From positions 151,392-215,391 of the forward strand of contig NZ_FNGE01000005.1 in the NCBI RefSeq assembly GCF_900102885.1: a DNA stretch of 64,000 nucleotides, in the 5' to 3' direction. The notes under the pieces were generated by a model that did not search any database, was not told where the DNA came from, and saw nothing but the letters and a program-made list of their open reading frames with translations. Every line of letters begins with the position of its first letter. The stretch's first letter is position 1. This stretch comes from Paracoccus chinensis (lineage in GTDB: Bacteria > Pseudomonadota > Alphaproteobacteria > Rhodobacterales > Rhodobacteraceae). Of the stretch, positions 17,842 through 28,239 are shown piece after piece. Position numbers and translations under genes: made by a program.

Positions 17842-18396
17842 TCAGCAGAGCCGCTCGATATGGGCGGCCAGGGCGTCGGTGTAGGTCTTCAGGAAGCCGC
17901 GCAGGCTTTCGTCGGTGACGGTGCCGTCCTCGGCGAATTTCTCGGGCTCGAACTTCAGGTAGAACTCGGGGTGGCCCATCACGACCATGCCCAGCGTGAC
18001 CATCTGCGCCTTCAGCGCCAGTTGCGCCGCCGCCGTGCCGATGGCGCCGGTCGCCGCCCCGCAGCAGCCCGCGGGCTTGTTCACCCACACCGACTGGCCC
18101 CAGGGACGGCTGCCCCAGTCCAGCGCGTTGACCAGAACGCCGGGCACCGTGCGGTTGTATTCCGGCGTCACCAGCAGCACGCCGTCGGCCGCCGCGATCT
18201 GCGCGCGCATCCGCTCGACCGCCTCGGGGCCGCGGCCTTCGTGCCACAGGTCGTCGTTGTAAAGCGGCAGGTCGCCGATCTCGACGAAGTCGAAGGCCAG
18301 CCCGCCCTCTGCGACCTTCGCCAGCGCCTTGGCAACGGTATGGTTGATCGACTGCGAACGCAGCGACCCGACAAGGACGGCAACGGTGCGGGACAT
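17842..18396 (-). CDS. NADPH-dependent FMN reductase (flavodoxin-like)
   Basis: This 184-residue protein has the flavodoxin-like fold of the NADPH-dependent FMN reductase / azoreductase family. The N-terminal VLVGSLRSQSINHTVAKAL is the FMN phosphate loop, and LLVTPEYNRTVPGVLVNALDW is the flavin-ring motif. It probably reduces quinones, azo compounds or free flavins with NADPH. The ATG at 18396 is chosen because an AGGAG site precedes it. It converges on the BLUF gene with a gap of 3 bp. No other redox partner is nearby. Confidence 0.88.
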   Translation of the reverse strand: MSRTVAVLVGSLRSQSINHTVAKALAKVAEGGLAFDFVEIGDLPLYNDDLWHEGRGPEAVERMRAQIAAADGVLLVTPEYNRTVPGVLVNALDWGSRPWGQSVWVNKPAGCCGAATGAIGTAAAQLALKAQMVTLGMVVMGHPEFYLKFEPEKFAEDGTVTDESLRGFLKTYTDALAAHIERLC

Positions 18397-18501
18397 GGCA
18401 GCTCTCCTGATCTTCAGCATCTGTTAGGGACAAGTGCGAAAGCTTGTTGATGTTCCCGAACGGATTGGCAACACCACGAGTCCGTGACAGGGGGACCGGC
18501 G

Positions 18502-20058
18502 ATGGCGTGGGTGGGCGATCTTCAGGCGATGCGCGTGCTGGCCCTGGCGCTGGCCGTCGCGGTGGCAATCCTGCTGGTAATCCTGCGGCGGCAGGCCGGC
18601 GCTCTTGCGGCGGCCCAAGCGGCGACGTTGAACGCAAAGGCCGAGACGCAGGCGGCGGGCCTGCGCGCGGCCGAGGCCACGGCCCGGCTGGACGGGCTGA
18701 CCCAGCGGCTCGAGGACTTGGGCGACGAACGGGACGAGCTGCGCGACGCCCTGCATGCCAGCCGCGAACGCCTTGCCATGCTTGAGCGCGAGCTTGCGGG
18801 CGCCGCGACCCGGCTTGAGTCCGCATCCACCCGCGCGGCCGAACTGGAAGGCGAGCGCGCCCAGTTGCGCCGCGCGCTGGACGAGACGCAGGCGCAACTG
18901 GCCCGGCAGGGGCGGGAATTGGCCGAGGTGCGCCTTGCCGCCGCCAAGGACCGCGAGACGGCCGAGCAGAACCTGGCCCTGCTGCGCGAGTTGCGCGAGG
19001 AGATGAGCGGCCAGTTCCGCCTGATGGCGGATGAGTCCCTGCGCCGTCAGGGGGCCGACCTGGAAAAGGCCCACAGCGAACGTCTGGCTGCCCTGCTGAC
19101 CCCCTTCCGCGAGCAGGTGCAGGGCTTCCAGACAGAATTGCAGGCCCGCAACAAGGCCGCCGACGAGGAGCGCGCCATGCTGCGCGAACAGATCGAGGGG
19201 CTGCACCGGCGATCCGAGGAGATCGGCCGCGACGCGGTGGCGCTGACCCGCGCGCTGAAGGGCGAGAAGCAGCGGCAGGGCGCCTGGGGCGAGATGATCC
19301 TGGAACGGGTGCTGGAAGGCTCGGGGCTAGAACGGGGAACGCATTACGTCACGCAGGAAAGCTGGCGGGCCGAGGACGGCAAGCTGTGGCGCCCCGACGT
19401 GGTCGTGCACCTGCCGCGCCGGAAGGTGCTGGTGATCGACAGCAAGGTCTCGCTGAACGACTACGAGACGGCCGTCAACGCCGAGGTGCCGGGCGACCGC
19501 AACGCCGCGCTGAGGCGCCATGTCACGGCAATCCGCACCCATGTAGCGACGCTGTCGGACAAGGGATACCAGCGGATCGACGACGCCTCGGTCGATTACG
19601 TCGTGATGTTCATCCCCATCGAGGGCGCCCTGTCGGAAGCCCTGCGCGTCGATCCCGACCTCGGGCTTTCGGCCCTGAACCAGCGGGTCGTGCTGGCGAC
19701 GCCCATGACCCTGATGCCCATGCTGCGGACCGTCGATCACATCTGGGCCGTCGAGCGGCGCGAAACCAACGCGATGGAGATCGCCCAGCGCGCGGGCCAC
19801 CTTTACGACAAGCTCGCGCTGTTCGTGGACGCGATGGAGGACGTGGGCAAGTCTCTGGACGGGGCGGTGCGGGCGCATGGGCAGGCCATGGACCGGCTGA
19901 CCCGCGGCGGGGGCAACGTGATCGGACAGGTCGAGAAGCTGCGCGCCCTGGGTGCGCGGGCGCAGAAGCGCATCTCGGTCGATCACGATGCCGAAGCCTC
20001 GCCCCCCCTGCGGCTGCTGGAAGCGGGGGAACAGGGGCAGACTGCGCCTATGTCGTAG
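18502..20058 (+). CDS. rmuC: DNA recombination protein RmuC
   Basis: The 518-residue protein has one N-terminal membrane helix (about residues 8-25), a long coiled coil rich in Ala, Glu, Arg and Gln (about 27-190) and the RmuC domain with its PD-(D/E)xK-like core ([26 protein letters not shown]). RmuC limits inversions at short inverted repeats in E. coli, where it is thought to act as a nuclease. The ATG at 18502 is preferred over 18484 because GGGGGA is suitably spaced. It is divergent from the flavin reductase gene. Confidence 0.93.
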   Translation: MAWVGDLQAMRVLALALAVAVAILLVILRRQAGALAAAQAATLNAKAETQAAGLRAAEATARLDGLTQRLEDLGDERDELRDALHASRERLAMLERELAGAATRLESASTRAAELEGERAQLRRALDETQAQLARQGRELAEVRLAAAKDRETAEQNLALLRELREEMSGQFRLMADESLRRQGADLEKAHSERLAALLTPFREQVQGFQTELQARNKAADEERAMLREQIEGLHRRSEEIGRDAVALTRALKGEKQRQGAWGEMILERVLEGSGLERGTHYVTQESWRAEDGKLWRPDVVVHLPRRKVLVIDSKVSLNDYETAVNAEVPGDRNAALRRHVTAIRTHVATLSDKGYQRIDDASVDYVVMFIPIEGALSEALRVDPDLGLSALNQRVVLATPMTLMPMLRTVDHIWAVERRETNAMEIAQRAGHLYDKLALFVDAMEDVGKSLDGAVRAHGQAMDRLTRGGGNVIGQVEKLRALGARAQKRISVDHDAEASPPLRLLEAGEQGQTAPMS

Positions 20059-20153
20059 GTCCGTCCAGATGTAGTGATTCGCTGCATCCCCTATGCAAAT
20101 CCTGCGACAGTCCCTATTCTAAAGGACAGTCATGGATGCATGGGGACGAACCG

Positions 20154-20612
20154 ATGCGCTGCCCCTTCTGCGGAAACGCCGACACCCAGGTCAAGGACTC
20201 GCGCCCGGCCGAGGATAACGTCGCCATCCGCCGCCGCCGCTTTTGCCCCTCCTGCGGGGGGCGCTTCACGACCTATGAACGGGTGCAGCTGCGCGACCTG
20301 GTCGTGCTGAAATCCAATGGGAGGCGCGAGGATTTCGACCGCGACAAGCTGGCCCGCTCCATCCGCATCGCCATGCAGAAGCGCCCGATCGAGTCCGAGC
20401 GCATCGACCAGGTGATCTCGGGCATCGTGCGGCGGCTGGAAAGCATGGGCGACACGGACATCCCGTCCAAGGTCATCGGCGAGATCGTGATGGACACGCT
20501 GGCCCGGATCGACACGGTCGCCTATGTGCGTTTTGCCAGCGTCTACAAGAATTTCCAAGCGGCGGACGACTTCGACCGCTTTGTGTCGGAACTCCGTCCG
20601 GCCTCCGAGTGA
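20154..20612 (+). CDS. nrdR: Transcriptional repressor NrdR
   Basis: This 152-residue regulator represses ribonucleotide reductase genes when dATP is high. An N-terminal zinc ribbon (CPFC at residues 3-6 and CPSC near residue 31) is followed by an ATP-cone domain ([20 protein letters not shown]). Its stop overlaps the ribD start by 4 bp, so the two are co-translated. The nrdR-ribD pairing is widespread in proteobacteria. I did not find a pair of NrdR boxes in this window. Confidence 0.97.
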   Translation: MRCPFCGNADTQVKDSRPAEDNVAIRRRRFCPSCGGRFTTYERVQLRDLVVLKSNGRREDFDRDKLARSIRIAMQKRPIESERIDQVISGIVRRLESMGDTDIPSKVIGEIVMDTLARIDTVAYVRFASVYKNFQAADDFDRFVSELRPASE

Positions 20613-21610
20613 CCCCCGACCTGCGCCACATGGACCACGCGCTGCGGTTGGCGCGGCGGGGCTTGGGCAACGTCTGGCCGAACCCCGCCGTGGGCTGCGT
20701 CTTGGTGGCCGTGGACCGGATCGTGGGTCGCGGCTGGACCCAGCCCGGCGGACGCCCCCATGCCGAGCGGATGGCCCTGGACATGGCCGGTCCGGCTGCG
20801 CGCGGCGCCACAGCCTATGTCACCCTTGAACCCTGCGCGCACCACGGCCGCACCCCGCCCTGCGCCGAAGGACTGATCCATGCGGGCGTGGCGCGGGTCG
20901 CCACGGCCCTGACCGACCCCGACCCGCGCGTCGCCGGGCGCGGCCATGCCATGCTGCGCGCCGCCGGGATCGAGGTCACCGAGGGGCTGCGGGCCCAGGC
21001 AGCCGCCGCCCTGCAGGGCGGCTTCCTGAGCCGCGTGACCAGGGGCCGCCCGATGGTGACGCTGAAACTCGCCACCAGCTTTGACGGGCGGATCGCCACC
21101 GCTACCGGCGAAAGCCGCTGGATCACGGGCGAGGCCGCGCGCCGCCATGTCCACCTGCTGCGCCTGATGCACGACGCCGTCATGGTCGGCGCGGGCACGG
21201 CGCGGGCGGACCGTCCGGCGCTGAACGTGCGCGGCTTCGGCCCCGTCCGCCAGCCCGTGAGGGTGGTGCTGGCGAACGGCGCCATCCCGCCCCTGCCTCA
21301 CGAGGATGCCGACCACGGCCCCCTGTGGGTGCTGCCCGGCCCGCCTGCCGAGGCCTTGGCCGAGCTTGGCCGCCGCGGGATCACGCGGGTCTTCTGCGAA
21401 GGAGGCGGCCAGCTTGCCGCCGCGCTGCTGGCCGAGGGGCTGGTGGACGAACTGGTCGGCCATACCGCCGGCGTGGTCCTGGGCGGCGACGGGCGCGCGG
21501 CCGTGGCGCCAATGGAACTGGCTGCCCTGGCCGATGCGCCGCGCTTCCGGCTGGCCGAGACCCGGGCACTGGGTGGCGACGTGCTCCACCGCTGGGTCCG
21601 AAAAGCGTAG
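20609..21610 (+). CDS. ribD: Bifunctional riboflavin deaminase/reductase
   Basis: This 333-residue enzyme catalyses two riboflavin steps. The N-terminal cytidine-deaminase-like domain has the zinc motifs HAERMAL and [11 protein letters not shown]; the C-terminal reductase domain (from about residue 140: [17 protein letters not shown]) is of the DHFR-like type. The start is a GTG that overlaps the nrdR stop; it gives the usual MTPD N-terminus, while the next ATG (20630) would trim seven residues. The other rib genes of the window are 13 kb away on the other strand. Confidence 0.95.
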   Translation: MTPDLRHMDHALRLARRGLGNVWPNPAVGCVLVAVDRIVGRGWTQPGGRPHAERMALDMAGPAARGATAYVTLEPCAHHGRTPPCAEGLIHAGVARVATALTDPDPRVAGRGHAMLRAAGIEVTEGLRAQAAAALQGGFLSRVTRGRPMVTLKLATSFDGRIATATGESRWITGEAARRHVHLLRLMHDAVMVGAGTARADRPALNVRGFGPVRQPVRVVLANGAIPPLPHEDADHGPLWVLPGPPAEALAELGRRGITRVFCEGGGQLAAALLAEGLVDELVGHTAGVVLGGDGRAAVAPMELAALADAPRFRLAETRALGGDVLHRWVRKA

Positions 21611-21775
21611 GACAGGGCGCGGCTGCCCTCTGGAAAAGGCCCGAAGCATATTCTCTGACAAGCCCCGGTTCAGAGCGCGCGGGCACAAGGCAAAGGATTC
21701 TTCCCGGCCTACTGCGCCTCAAGCGCGCGCTGGTCTGCCTTGCCGCCATCCTCCGGGCTTTCTATCCTGCGCCCG

Positions 21776-22288
21776 ATGCCGGTTCGCGCCACCTTTTCCC
21801 GCTTCTGCCGCCTTGCCGCGCTTGCCGTGCTGCCGGCGGCCTGCGGCGGCGCGGACGATGCCTATCCCCGCCTTGTGCCGCTGTCCGAGCTGAACGCCCC
21901 GCCCGCGATCCCCGCCCATGCCGCCGAGGCGGCCGCCGATCCCGAGGCCGTGGGCGAAGCCCTGCGCGCCCGCCGCGCCGAGGCGGCCGCCCGTGCTGCC
22001 GCCGCACAGGGGACCCCTGCGGATACCGCCGCCCTGACCCGCCGCGCCGCCGCGCTGCGGGATCGCGCCGAGGAACTGTCCCGCCGCGATCCGGGCGCGG
22101 CGGGCGTCTCGGTCAGCGCCGCGCCCTCACAGTCCGCCCCAGACACCGACCCGGAAACCGCCGCCCGTGCGCGGGCCCTGCGCGAGCGCGCGCGCCGGAT
22201 GCTGGACGGCGATGCGGCTCCTGCCGACCTTCCGCCCTGCCCCCCCGGCACGGCCGACCCCACCGCCGCCGGCTGCCTGCCCCGCTGA
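21776..22288 (+). CDS. Small Ala/Arg-rich putative lipoprotein
   Basis: The 170-residue protein begins with a hydrophobic leader ending in VLPAAC, a weak lipobox (Pro at -3). The rest is mostly Ala, Arg, Asp and Pro, with two Ala/Arg-rich helical stretches and a final cysteine-containing tail (CPPGTADPTAAGCLPR). Similar small proteins sit beside lactate dehydrogenase genes in related genomes, to my recollection. It ends 28 bp before the L-lactate dehydrogenase gene, so they may be co-transcribed. The function is unknown. Confidence 0.65.
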   Translation: MPVRATFSRFCRLAALAVLPAACGGADDAYPRLVPLSELNAPPAIPAHAAEAAADPEAVGEALRARRAEAAARAAAAQGTPADTAALTRRAAALRDRAEELSRRDPGAAGVSVSAAPSQSAPDTDPETAARARALRERARRMLDGDAAPADLPPCPPGTADPTAAGCLPR

Positions 22289-22316
22289 AGCGGCCGTTCA
22301 CCCCCAGAGGATACCC

Positions 22317-23480
22317 ATGCCCGTCATCACCTGCATCGACGACCTCAAGCGCCTGCACAAGGCGCGCACCCCGCGCATGTTCTACGACTATGCGGAATCG
22401 GGCAGCTACACCGAACAGACCTTCCGCGAGAACACGACCGACTTTTCCAAGATCCGCCTGCGCCAGAAGGTGGCCGTGGACATGACGGGCCGCAGCCTCG
22501 CCTCGGACATGGTGGGGCTGCCGGTCTCCATGCCGGTGGGCCTTGCGCCCGTGGGGATGACGGGGATGCAGCGGGCGGATGGCGAGATCAAGGCGGCCCG
22601 CGCCGCCGAGGCCTTCGGCGTGCCCTTCTGCCTGTCCACCATGTCGATCTGCTCGATCGAGGACGTGGCGCTGCACACCACCCGGCCCTTCATGTTCCAG
22701 CTTTACGTGATGAAGGACCAGGAGTTCCTGGAGAACATCATCGCCCGCGCCAAGGCCGCGAACTGCTCGGCCCTCGTGCTGACGCTGGACCTGCAGATCC
22801 TCGGGCAGCGGCACAAGGACCTCAAGAACGGGCTTTCGGCGCCGCCGAAGCTGACCCCTTCCTCCATCGCGGACCTCGCGACCCGCTGGCGCTGGGGGAT
22901 CGAGATGCTGCAAACGAAGCGCCGTTTCTTCGGCAACATCGTGGGCCATGCCAAGGGCGTGACCGACACCGCCAACCTCGCCAGCTGGACGGCCGAGCAG
23001 TTCGACCCGCAGCTCGACTGGACCAAGATCGCGCGCATCCGCGACCTGTGGGGCGGCAAGCTGATCCTGAAAGGCATCCTGGATGCCGAGGACGCCCGCA
23101 TCGCCGCCGACTTCGGCGCGGACGCCATCGTGGTCTCGAACCACGGCGGGCGGCAGCTCGACGGCGCGCTCAGTTCCATCCGGATGCTGCCCGAGATCGT
23201 GGCCGCCGTGGGCGACCGGGTCGAGATCCACATGGATTCCGGCATCCGCTCGGGCCAGGACGTGCTGAAGGCGCTGGCGCTGGGGGCGCATGCGACCTGG
23301 ATCGGGCGGGCCTGGGTCCATGGTCTCGGCGCCTTGGGGCAAGAGGGCGTGACCGCCGCGCTGGAGGTGATCCGCAAGGAACTGGACATCACCATGGCGC
23401 TGTGCGGCGAGCGCGACATCCGCAACGTCGGCCGCCACAACGCCCTCGTCCCCGCGGAATGGAGCCGCGACTACGTCTGA
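22317..23480 (+). CDS. lldD: FMN-dependent L-lactate dehydrogenase
   Basis: This 387-residue protein is a member of the FMN-dependent alpha-hydroxy-acid dehydrogenase family. Seen are the N-terminal FYDYAESGSYTEQTF, the FMN-binding LAPVGMTGMQ, the FQLYV segment and the catalytic SNHGGRQLD with the base histidine and substrate-binding arginine; DSGIRSGQDVLKAL binds the FMN phosphate. It should oxidise L-lactate to pyruvate and pass electrons to the quinone pool at the inner membrane. The ATG at 22317 has AGAGG before it. A related 2-hydroxy acid could be the true substrate. Confidence 0.9.
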   Translation: MPVITCIDDLKRLHKARTPRMFYDYAESGSYTEQTFRENTTDFSKIRLRQKVAVDMTGRSLASDMVGLPVSMPVGLAPVGMTGMQRADGEIKAARAAEAFGVPFCLSTMSICSIEDVALHTTRPFMFQLYVMKDQEFLENIIARAKAANCSALVLTLDLQILGQRHKDLKNGLSAPPKLTPSSIADLATRWRWGIEMLQTKRRFFGNIVGHAKGVTDTANLASWTAEQFDPQLDWTKIARIRDLWGGKLILKGILDAEDARIAADFGADAIVVSNHGGRQLDGALSSIRMLPEIVAAVGDRVEIHMDSGIRSGQDVLKALALGAHATWIGRAWVHGLGALGQEGVTAALEVIRKELDITMALCGERDIRNVGRHNALVPAEWSRDYV

Positions 23481-23637
23481 GCCGCAGCCCGCTCGGGGCT
23501 GGCAGATTGAATGTGACGCAGCGTCCCGGAAGGCGTATGTTCATGGCATCCGGCAGTTTTCTTCCCCGCGCGGGAGCAGGCGGGTCGTCGCGGCTGCCGG
23601 CAGGACTCCGATGCATCATGCTCCGGGAGGGACCACC

Positions 23638-23985
23638 ATGAGACTTCGTTCAGGCTTCGCGGCGGGGGGGATCGTCCTGCTGACCCTGGGCGCCGCGCAG
23701 GCGCAGTCCGTCGCCACGGACGCGAATGGCCGGACGCTTTACACCTTCGACCAGGACAGCGGCGGGACCTCGGCCTGCTACGACCAGTGCGCCGTCAACT
23801 GGCCGCCCGTCCTGGGACAGGAGGGCAGCGAGATGGGGCCGAACTGGACGCTGGTCCCGCGCACCGACGGCACCATGCAGATGGCCTACAAGGGCAAGCC
23901 CGTCTATTACTACATCGGCGACCAGAATCCCGGTGACGTGACGGGCGACGGCAAGGGCGGGGTCTGGCACGTCCTCAAGCCCTGA
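23638..23985 (+). CDS. Small secreted protein with YxFDxD-type repeats (COG4315-like)
   Basis: The 115-residue protein has a signal peptide (residues 1-22, AQA cleavage) and then two related motifs: GRTLYTFDQD and later GKPVYYYIGDQNPGD, both of the Y-x-(F/W/Y)-x-x-D type seen in the COG4315 "secreted repeat of unknown function". Two cysteines (CYDQC) sit in the first repeat beside NWPP. It should be periplasmic. It is a single gene after lldD with its own GGGAGG ribosome binding site. The function is not known. Confidence 0.8.
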   Translation: MRLRSGFAAGGIVLLTLGAAQAQSVATDANGRTLYTFDQDSGGTSACYDQCAVNWPPVLGQEGSEMGPNWTLVPRTDGTMQMAYKGKPVYYYIGDQNPGDVTGDGKGGVWHVLKP

Positions 23986-24116
23986 CCCGCCGCCCGCGCG
24001 GGCCCTCGCAGCCGGCCGATCTTCTCACTTTCCAATCCTCCGGCACCCGTGTATAGGGCCGGCTTCCGGTCAGGCACCCTTGGAGGCTGGCCGGCTGCAA
24101 CCTGAAAGGAACGAAC

Positions 24117-24734
24117 ATGGCCAAAGAGATCCAGGATCTGGTGGCCGAGGCACGCGCGGGGACAGGCAAGGGGGCCGCCCGCCAAGCTCGCCGCAACGGC
24201 AAGGTGCCCGGTATTGTCTACGGTGACGGCAAGGAGCCTCTGGCGATCCAGATGGACTTCAACCCCCTTCTGACCAAGCTGCGCGCCGGCCGCTTCATGT
24301 CCACGCTGTGGAACCTGAAGGTCGAGGGCCAGGACGACGTCCGCGTCATCTGCCGCGGTGTCCAGCGCGACGTGGTCAAGGACCTGCCGACGCACATCGA
24401 CTTCATGCGCACGCACCGCAACTCGCGCGTGAACCTGTTCGTGCATGTCGAGTTCATCAACCACGAGGACAGCCCCGGCCTCAAGCGCGGCGGCACCCTG
24501 GTCGTGGTTCGCCCCGAGGTCGAACTGGTCGTCACCGCCGGTGACATCCCCGAGCAGATCGTCGTGGACCTGAAGGGCCGCAAGATCGGCGACGTGATCC
24601 ACATCGACGACGTGGAACTGCCCGCCGGCGCGAAGCCCACGATCGACCGCAACTTCGTCATCGCCAACATCACCGCGCCCTCGGGCCTGGCCGCCAGCGA
24701 CGACGAGGCCGAGGAAGCCCCCGCCGAGGCCTGA
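24117..24734 (+). CDS. rplY: 50S ribosomal protein L25, long (Ctc) form
   Basis: The 205-residue protein combines the L25 domain that binds 5S rRNA (residues 1-95, with [20 protein letters not shown]) and the C-terminal TL5/CTC beta domain (about 98-190), ending in an acidic tail. This long form is usual in alphaproteobacteria. It has a good ribosome binding site (GAAAGGA) and its own terminator. In related genomes it is often followed by pth; here trmFO follows instead. Confidence 0.96.
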   Translation: MAKEIQDLVAEARAGTGKGAARQARRNGKVPGIVYGDGKEPLAIQMDFNPLLTKLRAGRFMSTLWNLKVEGQDDVRVICRGVQRDVVKDLPTHIDFMRTHRNSRVNLFVHVEFINHEDSPGLKRGGTLVVVRPEVELVVTAGDIPEQIVVDLKGRKIGDVIHIDDVELPAGAKPTIDRNFVIANITAPSGLAASDDEAEEAPAEA

Positions 24735-24756
24735 TCGCCACGGACGAATGACCCTG

Positions 24757-24783
24757 AAGGGCGGTGCCACGGCGCCGCCCTTT
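24757..24783 (+). terminator. Terminator of rplY
   Basis: GGGCGGTGC and GCGCCGCCC form a nine-pair stem (one G-U) around a short loop, followed by TTT. It lies 23 bp past the rplY stop codon. The U-run is short. Confidence 0.7.
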
Positions 24784-24910
24784 CGCGTTTCCGGGCCTCC
24801 TGATCTTCTGTCCGCAATCATCCCGGAATCGTCCTATACGACGACGGGGCAGAGCCCTGGTCGGCGCACCCACCTTTCACCCCCTCCCCTTCGTTGCTAC
24901 ATCCCCCCGC

Positions 24911-26248
24911 ATGACCCACCCCATCCATATCGTCGGCGCCGGCATGGCGGGCTCCGAAGCCGCGTGGCAGGCCGCCCAGGCCGGAGTCCCGGTGATCCTG
25001 CACGAGATGCGCCCCCAGGTCGGCACCTTCGCCCACAGGACGGGCGACTGCGCCGAGATGGTCTGTTCCAACAGCTTCCGCTCGGATGACGACGTGAACA
25101 ACGCCGTGGGCCAGCTGCATTGGGAAATGCGCGCGGCAGGCGGCCTCATCATGACCGCCGCCGACCGCCACAAGCTGCCCGCGGGCGGCGCCCTGGCCGT
25201 GGACCGCGACGCCTTCTCGGCCGACGTGACCGCCGCCCTGCGCGCCCATCCGCTGGTCACCATCGAGGCAGGCGAGATCACCGCCCTGCCTGACGAGGGC
25301 AACTGGATCATCGCCACGGGGCCGCTGACCTCGGCTGCCCTGGGACAGGCGATTGCGGCGGAAACCGGGGCGGATGCGCTCGCCTTCTTCGACGCCATCG
25401 CCCCCATCGTCCATGCCGACACCATCGACATGAGCGTGGCCTGGCGGCAATCCCGCTATGACAAGGGCGAGACCGAGGAGGAGCGGACCGCCTACATCAA
25501 CTGCCCCATGACGCGAGCGGAATACGACGCCTTCATCGACGCCCTTCTGGCCGCCGAGAAGACCGAGTTCCACGAAGGGGAAACTGCCGGCTACTTTGAC
25601 GGCTGCCTGCCCATCGAAGTCATGGCCGAGCGCGGCCGCGACACCCTGCGCCACGGGCCGATGAAGCCGGTCGGGCTGACGAACGCCCACAAGCCGGGGG
25701 AGAAACCTTACGCGGTGGTCCAGCTTCGGCGGGATAACGCACTGGGAACACTGTATAATATCGTCGGCTTCCAGACGAAGATGAAATACGGCGCGCAGAC
25801 GCAGGTCTTCCGCATGATCCCCGGTCTGCAGGACGCGAGCTTTGCCCGGTTGGGCGGCATCCACCGCAACACCTTCCTGAACTCGCCCACGCTGCTGGAC
25901 GACCGGATGCGGTTGCGGTCCCGCCCTCAGGTCCGCTTCGCCGGGCAGGTGACGGGGGTCGAAGGCTATGTCGAAAGCGCCGCGATGGGTCTGCTGGCGG
26001 GCCGCATGGCCGCCGCGCAGGCGCTGGGGCGCGACCTTCTCCCTCCGCCCGGCACGACGGCGATGGGGGCGCTGGTCCATCACATCACCGGCGGCGCCGA
26101 GGCCAAGACCTTCCAGCCGATGAACGTGAACTTCGGCCTCTTCCCCCCGGTCGAGGCCAAGTCGGGCCGTCGCGGCCGCAAGGACCGCTATCCGGCCTAT
26201 ACCGACCGCGCCAAGCAGGATTTCCAGGTGTGGCTCTCGGCGCAGTAA
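24911..26248 (+). CDS. trmFO: Folate/FAD-dependent tRNA U54 methyltransferase TrmFO
   Basis: The 445-residue flavoprotein makes 5-methyluridine at position 54 of tRNA with methylenetetrahydrofolate as methyl donor. The FAD dinucleotide fold is at the start ([15 protein letters not shown]), and family segments include [20 protein letters not shown] and [22 protein letters not shown]. The ATG at 24911 is the one giving the normal N-terminus. The gluQRS gene starts inside its 3' end, so they form an operon. Confidence 0.95.
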   Translation: MTHPIHIVGAGMAGSEAAWQAAQAGVPVILHEMRPQVGTFAHRTGDCAEMVCSNSFRSDDDVNNAVGQLHWEMRAAGGLIMTAADRHKLPAGGALAVDRDAFSADVTAALRAHPLVTIEAGEITALPDEGNWIIATGPLTSAALGQAIAAETGADALAFFDAIAPIVHADTIDMSVAWRQSRYDKGETEEERTAYINCPMTRAEYDAFIDALLAAEKTEFHEGETAGYFDGCLPIEVMAERGRDTLRHGPMKPVGLTNAHKPGEKPYAVVQLRRDNALGTLYNIVGFQTKMKYGAQTQVFRMIPGLQDASFARLGGIHRNTFLNSPTLLDDRMRLRSRPQVRFAGQVTGVEGYVESAAMGLLAGRMAAAQALGRDLLPPPGTTAMGALVHHITGGAEAKTFQPMNVNFGLFPPVEAKSGRRGRKDRYPAYTDRAKQDFQVWLSAQ

Positions 26249-27081
26249 GGCGAACGCGCTTTGCGCCATCGCCCACCGGGCCGCTGCACCTCGGGCACGC
26301 CTTCGCGGCGCTAACTGCCGCGCGGCTGGCTGATCCCGGCGAGTTCCTGCTGCGGATCGAGGACATCGACCGTTCCCGCTGCCGCCCCGAATGGGAGGCG
26401 GCGATCCACGAGGACCTGCGCTGGCTCGACCTTTCCTGGCCGCAGCCGGTGATGCGCCAATCCGACCGCCTGCCCTCCTACCGCGCGGCGCTGGACCGGC
26501 TGGCGGAGATGGGCCTGCTCTACCCCTGCCGCTGCCGCCGGGCCGACATCGCGGCGGCCCTCTCTGCCCCGCAGGAGGGCGTGATCGGCCCCGATGGCCC
26601 GGTCTATCCCGGCACCTGCCGGGGGCGAAGGATGAGCGACGCCGGCCACGAGGACGCGATCCGGCTGGACGTGCGCTGCGCCTTCGAGCGGCTGGGCCTC
26701 GATCGCATCGGCTTTCAGGACGAGGTGGTGCTGCCCGGCCAGCGCCATGAACTGACGGCCGAGGACTTCATCGCCGGGGTGGGCGACGTGGTTCTGGCCC
26801 GGCGCGGCATGGGGACGAGCTATCACCTGTCGGTCGTCGTGGACGATGCCGCGCAGGGGATCACGCTGGTCACGCGCGGCAAGGACCTGTTCGACTCGAC
26901 CTACATCCACGCGCTTCTACAGGCGCTGCTGGAGCTTCCGCAGCCGCTTTACCATCACCACCGCTTGGTCCGGGACGATGCGGGCAAGCGGCTGGCCAAG
27001 CGCGACGACGCCCGCGCGATCCGCAGCTATCGCGAGGCGGGGCTGACGCCCGCAGACATCCGCCGGATGGTCGGGCTCTAG
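26230..27081 (+). CDS. gluQRS: Glutamyl-Q tRNA(Asp) synthetase
   Basis: The 283-residue protein is a shortened glutamyl-tRNA synthetase that lacks the anticodon domain and attaches glutamate to queuosine-34 of tRNA-Asp. The ATP motifs are [12 protein letters not shown] and the KMSKS equivalent KRLAKRDD; cysteines in LYPCRCRR and YPGTCRG match the zinc site. The start is GTG at 26230, overlapping trmFO by 19 bp. Its 3' end overlaps the opposite-strand small membrane protein gene by 4 bp. Confidence 0.92.
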   Translation: MALGAVRRTRFAPSPTGPLHLGHAFAALTAARLADPGEFLLRIEDIDRSRCRPEWEAAIHEDLRWLDLSWPQPVMRQSDRLPSYRAALDRLAEMGLLYPCRCRRADIAAALSAPQEGVIGPDGPVYPGTCRGRRMSDAGHEDAIRLDVRCAFERLGLDRIGFQDEVVLPGQRHELTAEDFIAGVGDVVLARRGMGTSYHLSVVVDDAAQGITLVTRGKDLFDSTYIHALLQALLELPQPLYHHHRLVRDDAGKRLAKRDDARAIRSYREAGLTPADIRRMVGL

Positions 27082-27335
27082 ATCCGCCGGTCCGGATAGC
27101 GCGACAGCAGGTCGTTGGTTTCCTGCGTGTTGCGGTAGATCCCGGAGGCCACGAACATCAGCCCGGCCATGAGGACGACGTAAAGTCCGCCGCCCACCAG
27201 GATGGCCAGTCCCTGCCAGAAAGAGCCGAAGGGCTGAAGCATCGCCCCGATCCCCGCGACGGCCACGGCCAGCAGCGCCAGCACCGTGAACCAGACGAGC
27301 AGCCGCTCGGCGCAGTCGATGAAGAAATCCCGCAT
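27078..27335 (-). CDS. Small two-helix membrane protein
   Basis: The 85-residue protein has two strongly hydrophobic segments (about 10-33 and 40-65) and a charged C-terminal end ([18 protein letters not shown]). There is no signal peptide with a cleavage site. It is convergent with gluQRS (4-bp overlap) and on the same strand as hisI. I do not recognise a named family, but the length, composition and overlap suggest a real gene. Confidence 0.65.
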   Translation of the reverse strand: MRDFFIDCAERLLVWFTVLALLAVAVAGIGAMLQPFGSFWQGLAILVGGGLYVVLMAGLMFVASGIYRNTQETNDLLSRYPDRRI

Positions 27336-27377
27336 TCCAAAACTCCGTTCAGACAGGACGGAGCTAGCATCGGGGTC

Positions 27378-27752
27378 TCAAGACGAGGTGAACGCCCCTT
27401 CTTCCGGCGCCATGATCTCGACCTCGGCGCCTGCGCGGACGGCGGTGTAGAAGCAGGTCCGGCGGTTGGTGTGGCAGGCGGGGCCGGTCTGGTCCACCAG
27501 CACCAGCAGGCAGTCGCGGTCGCAATCCAGCCGCATCTCGACCAGCCGCTGCACATGGCCCGAGCTTTCGCCCTTCACCCAGAAGGCCGCCCGCGAGCGC
27601 GACCAGTAGGTGACGCGGCCGGTGTCGAGCGTGCGCGCCACCGCCTCGGCGTTCATCCAGGCCAGCATCAGCACCTCGCCCGAGGCATGGTCCTGCGCGA
27701 TGGCCGGGATCAGGCCGTTCGCGTCGAAACGCAGGGTCGCGGGGTCGAACAT
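27378..27752 (-). CDS. hisI: Phosphoribosyl-AMP cyclohydrolase
   Basis: The 124-residue protein opens the adenine ring of phosphoribosyl-AMP in histidine synthesis. The family is clear from AWMNAEAVARTLDTG, YWSRSRAAFWVKGESSGH and the metal/zinc motifs DCDRDC and HTNRRTCFY. It is a stand-alone HisI without the HisE pyrophosphohydrolase domain. It is divergent from the SufU-like gene with 58 bp between them. No other his gene is in the window. Confidence 0.96.
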   Translation of the reverse strand: MFDPATLRFDANGLIPAIAQDHASGEVLMLAWMNAEAVARTLDTGRVTYWSRSRAAFWVKGESSGHVQRLVEMRLDCDRDCLLVLVDQTGPACHTNRRTCFYTAVRAGAEVEIMAPEEGAFTSS

Positions 27753-27810
27753 CGGTTTTCCTTTCACGCTCGGATGCCTATCTAGCGGGCGGACGGTGTG
27801 GGGAAAAGCG

Positions 27811-28239
27811 ATGGCCGACGACGATCTGATGGCGCTGTATTCGCGCAGGCTGCTGGCGCTGGCGGCGGATATCCCGCACCTGGGCCGCCTGCCCGCGCCG
27901 ACCGGATCGGCCACGCGCCGCTCGCCCCAATGCGGGTCCACGGTGACGGCGCATGTGGTCGTCGCGGATGGCGTTGTGACTGATTTTGCGCAGGAGGTGC
28001 GGGCCTGCGCGCTGGGGCAGGCCTCGGCCGCCGTGCTGGGCGGCGCGGTCCTTGGGCGGACTCCGGCGGAACTTGCGGCGGGCCGCGATGCGCTGCGGGC
28101 CATGCTGACCGAGGGCGCGCCTGCGCCGGACGAACCCTTCGCCGCGGCCGAGGCACTGACGCCGGCGCGGGACTTCCCGAACCGGCACGCCTCGATCCTG
28201 CTGGCCTGGGAGGCCGCGGCCGAGGCCGCGGGCGCCTAG
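27811..28239 (+). CDS. SufU/NifU-N-like iron-sulfur scaffold protein lacking the third cysteine
   Basis: The 142-residue protein resembles the IscU/SufU scaffold fold: RSPQCGSTVTAHVVVADGVV and VRACALGQASAAVLGG carry Cys41 and Cys66. The region where IscU has its third cysteine reads NRHASILLAWEA, with no cysteine. It may bind a metal or act as a carrier rather than a classical scaffold. It overlaps the hemC 3' end by 4 bp on the opposite strand. Its role is inferred only from the fold family. Confidence 0.8.
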   Translation: MADDDLMALYSRRLLALAADIPHLGRLPAPTGSATRRSPQCGSTVTAHVVVADGVVTDFAQEVRACALGQASAAVLGGAVLGRTPAELAAGRDALRAMLTEGAPAPDEPFAAAEALTPARDFPNRHASILLAWEAAAEAAGA

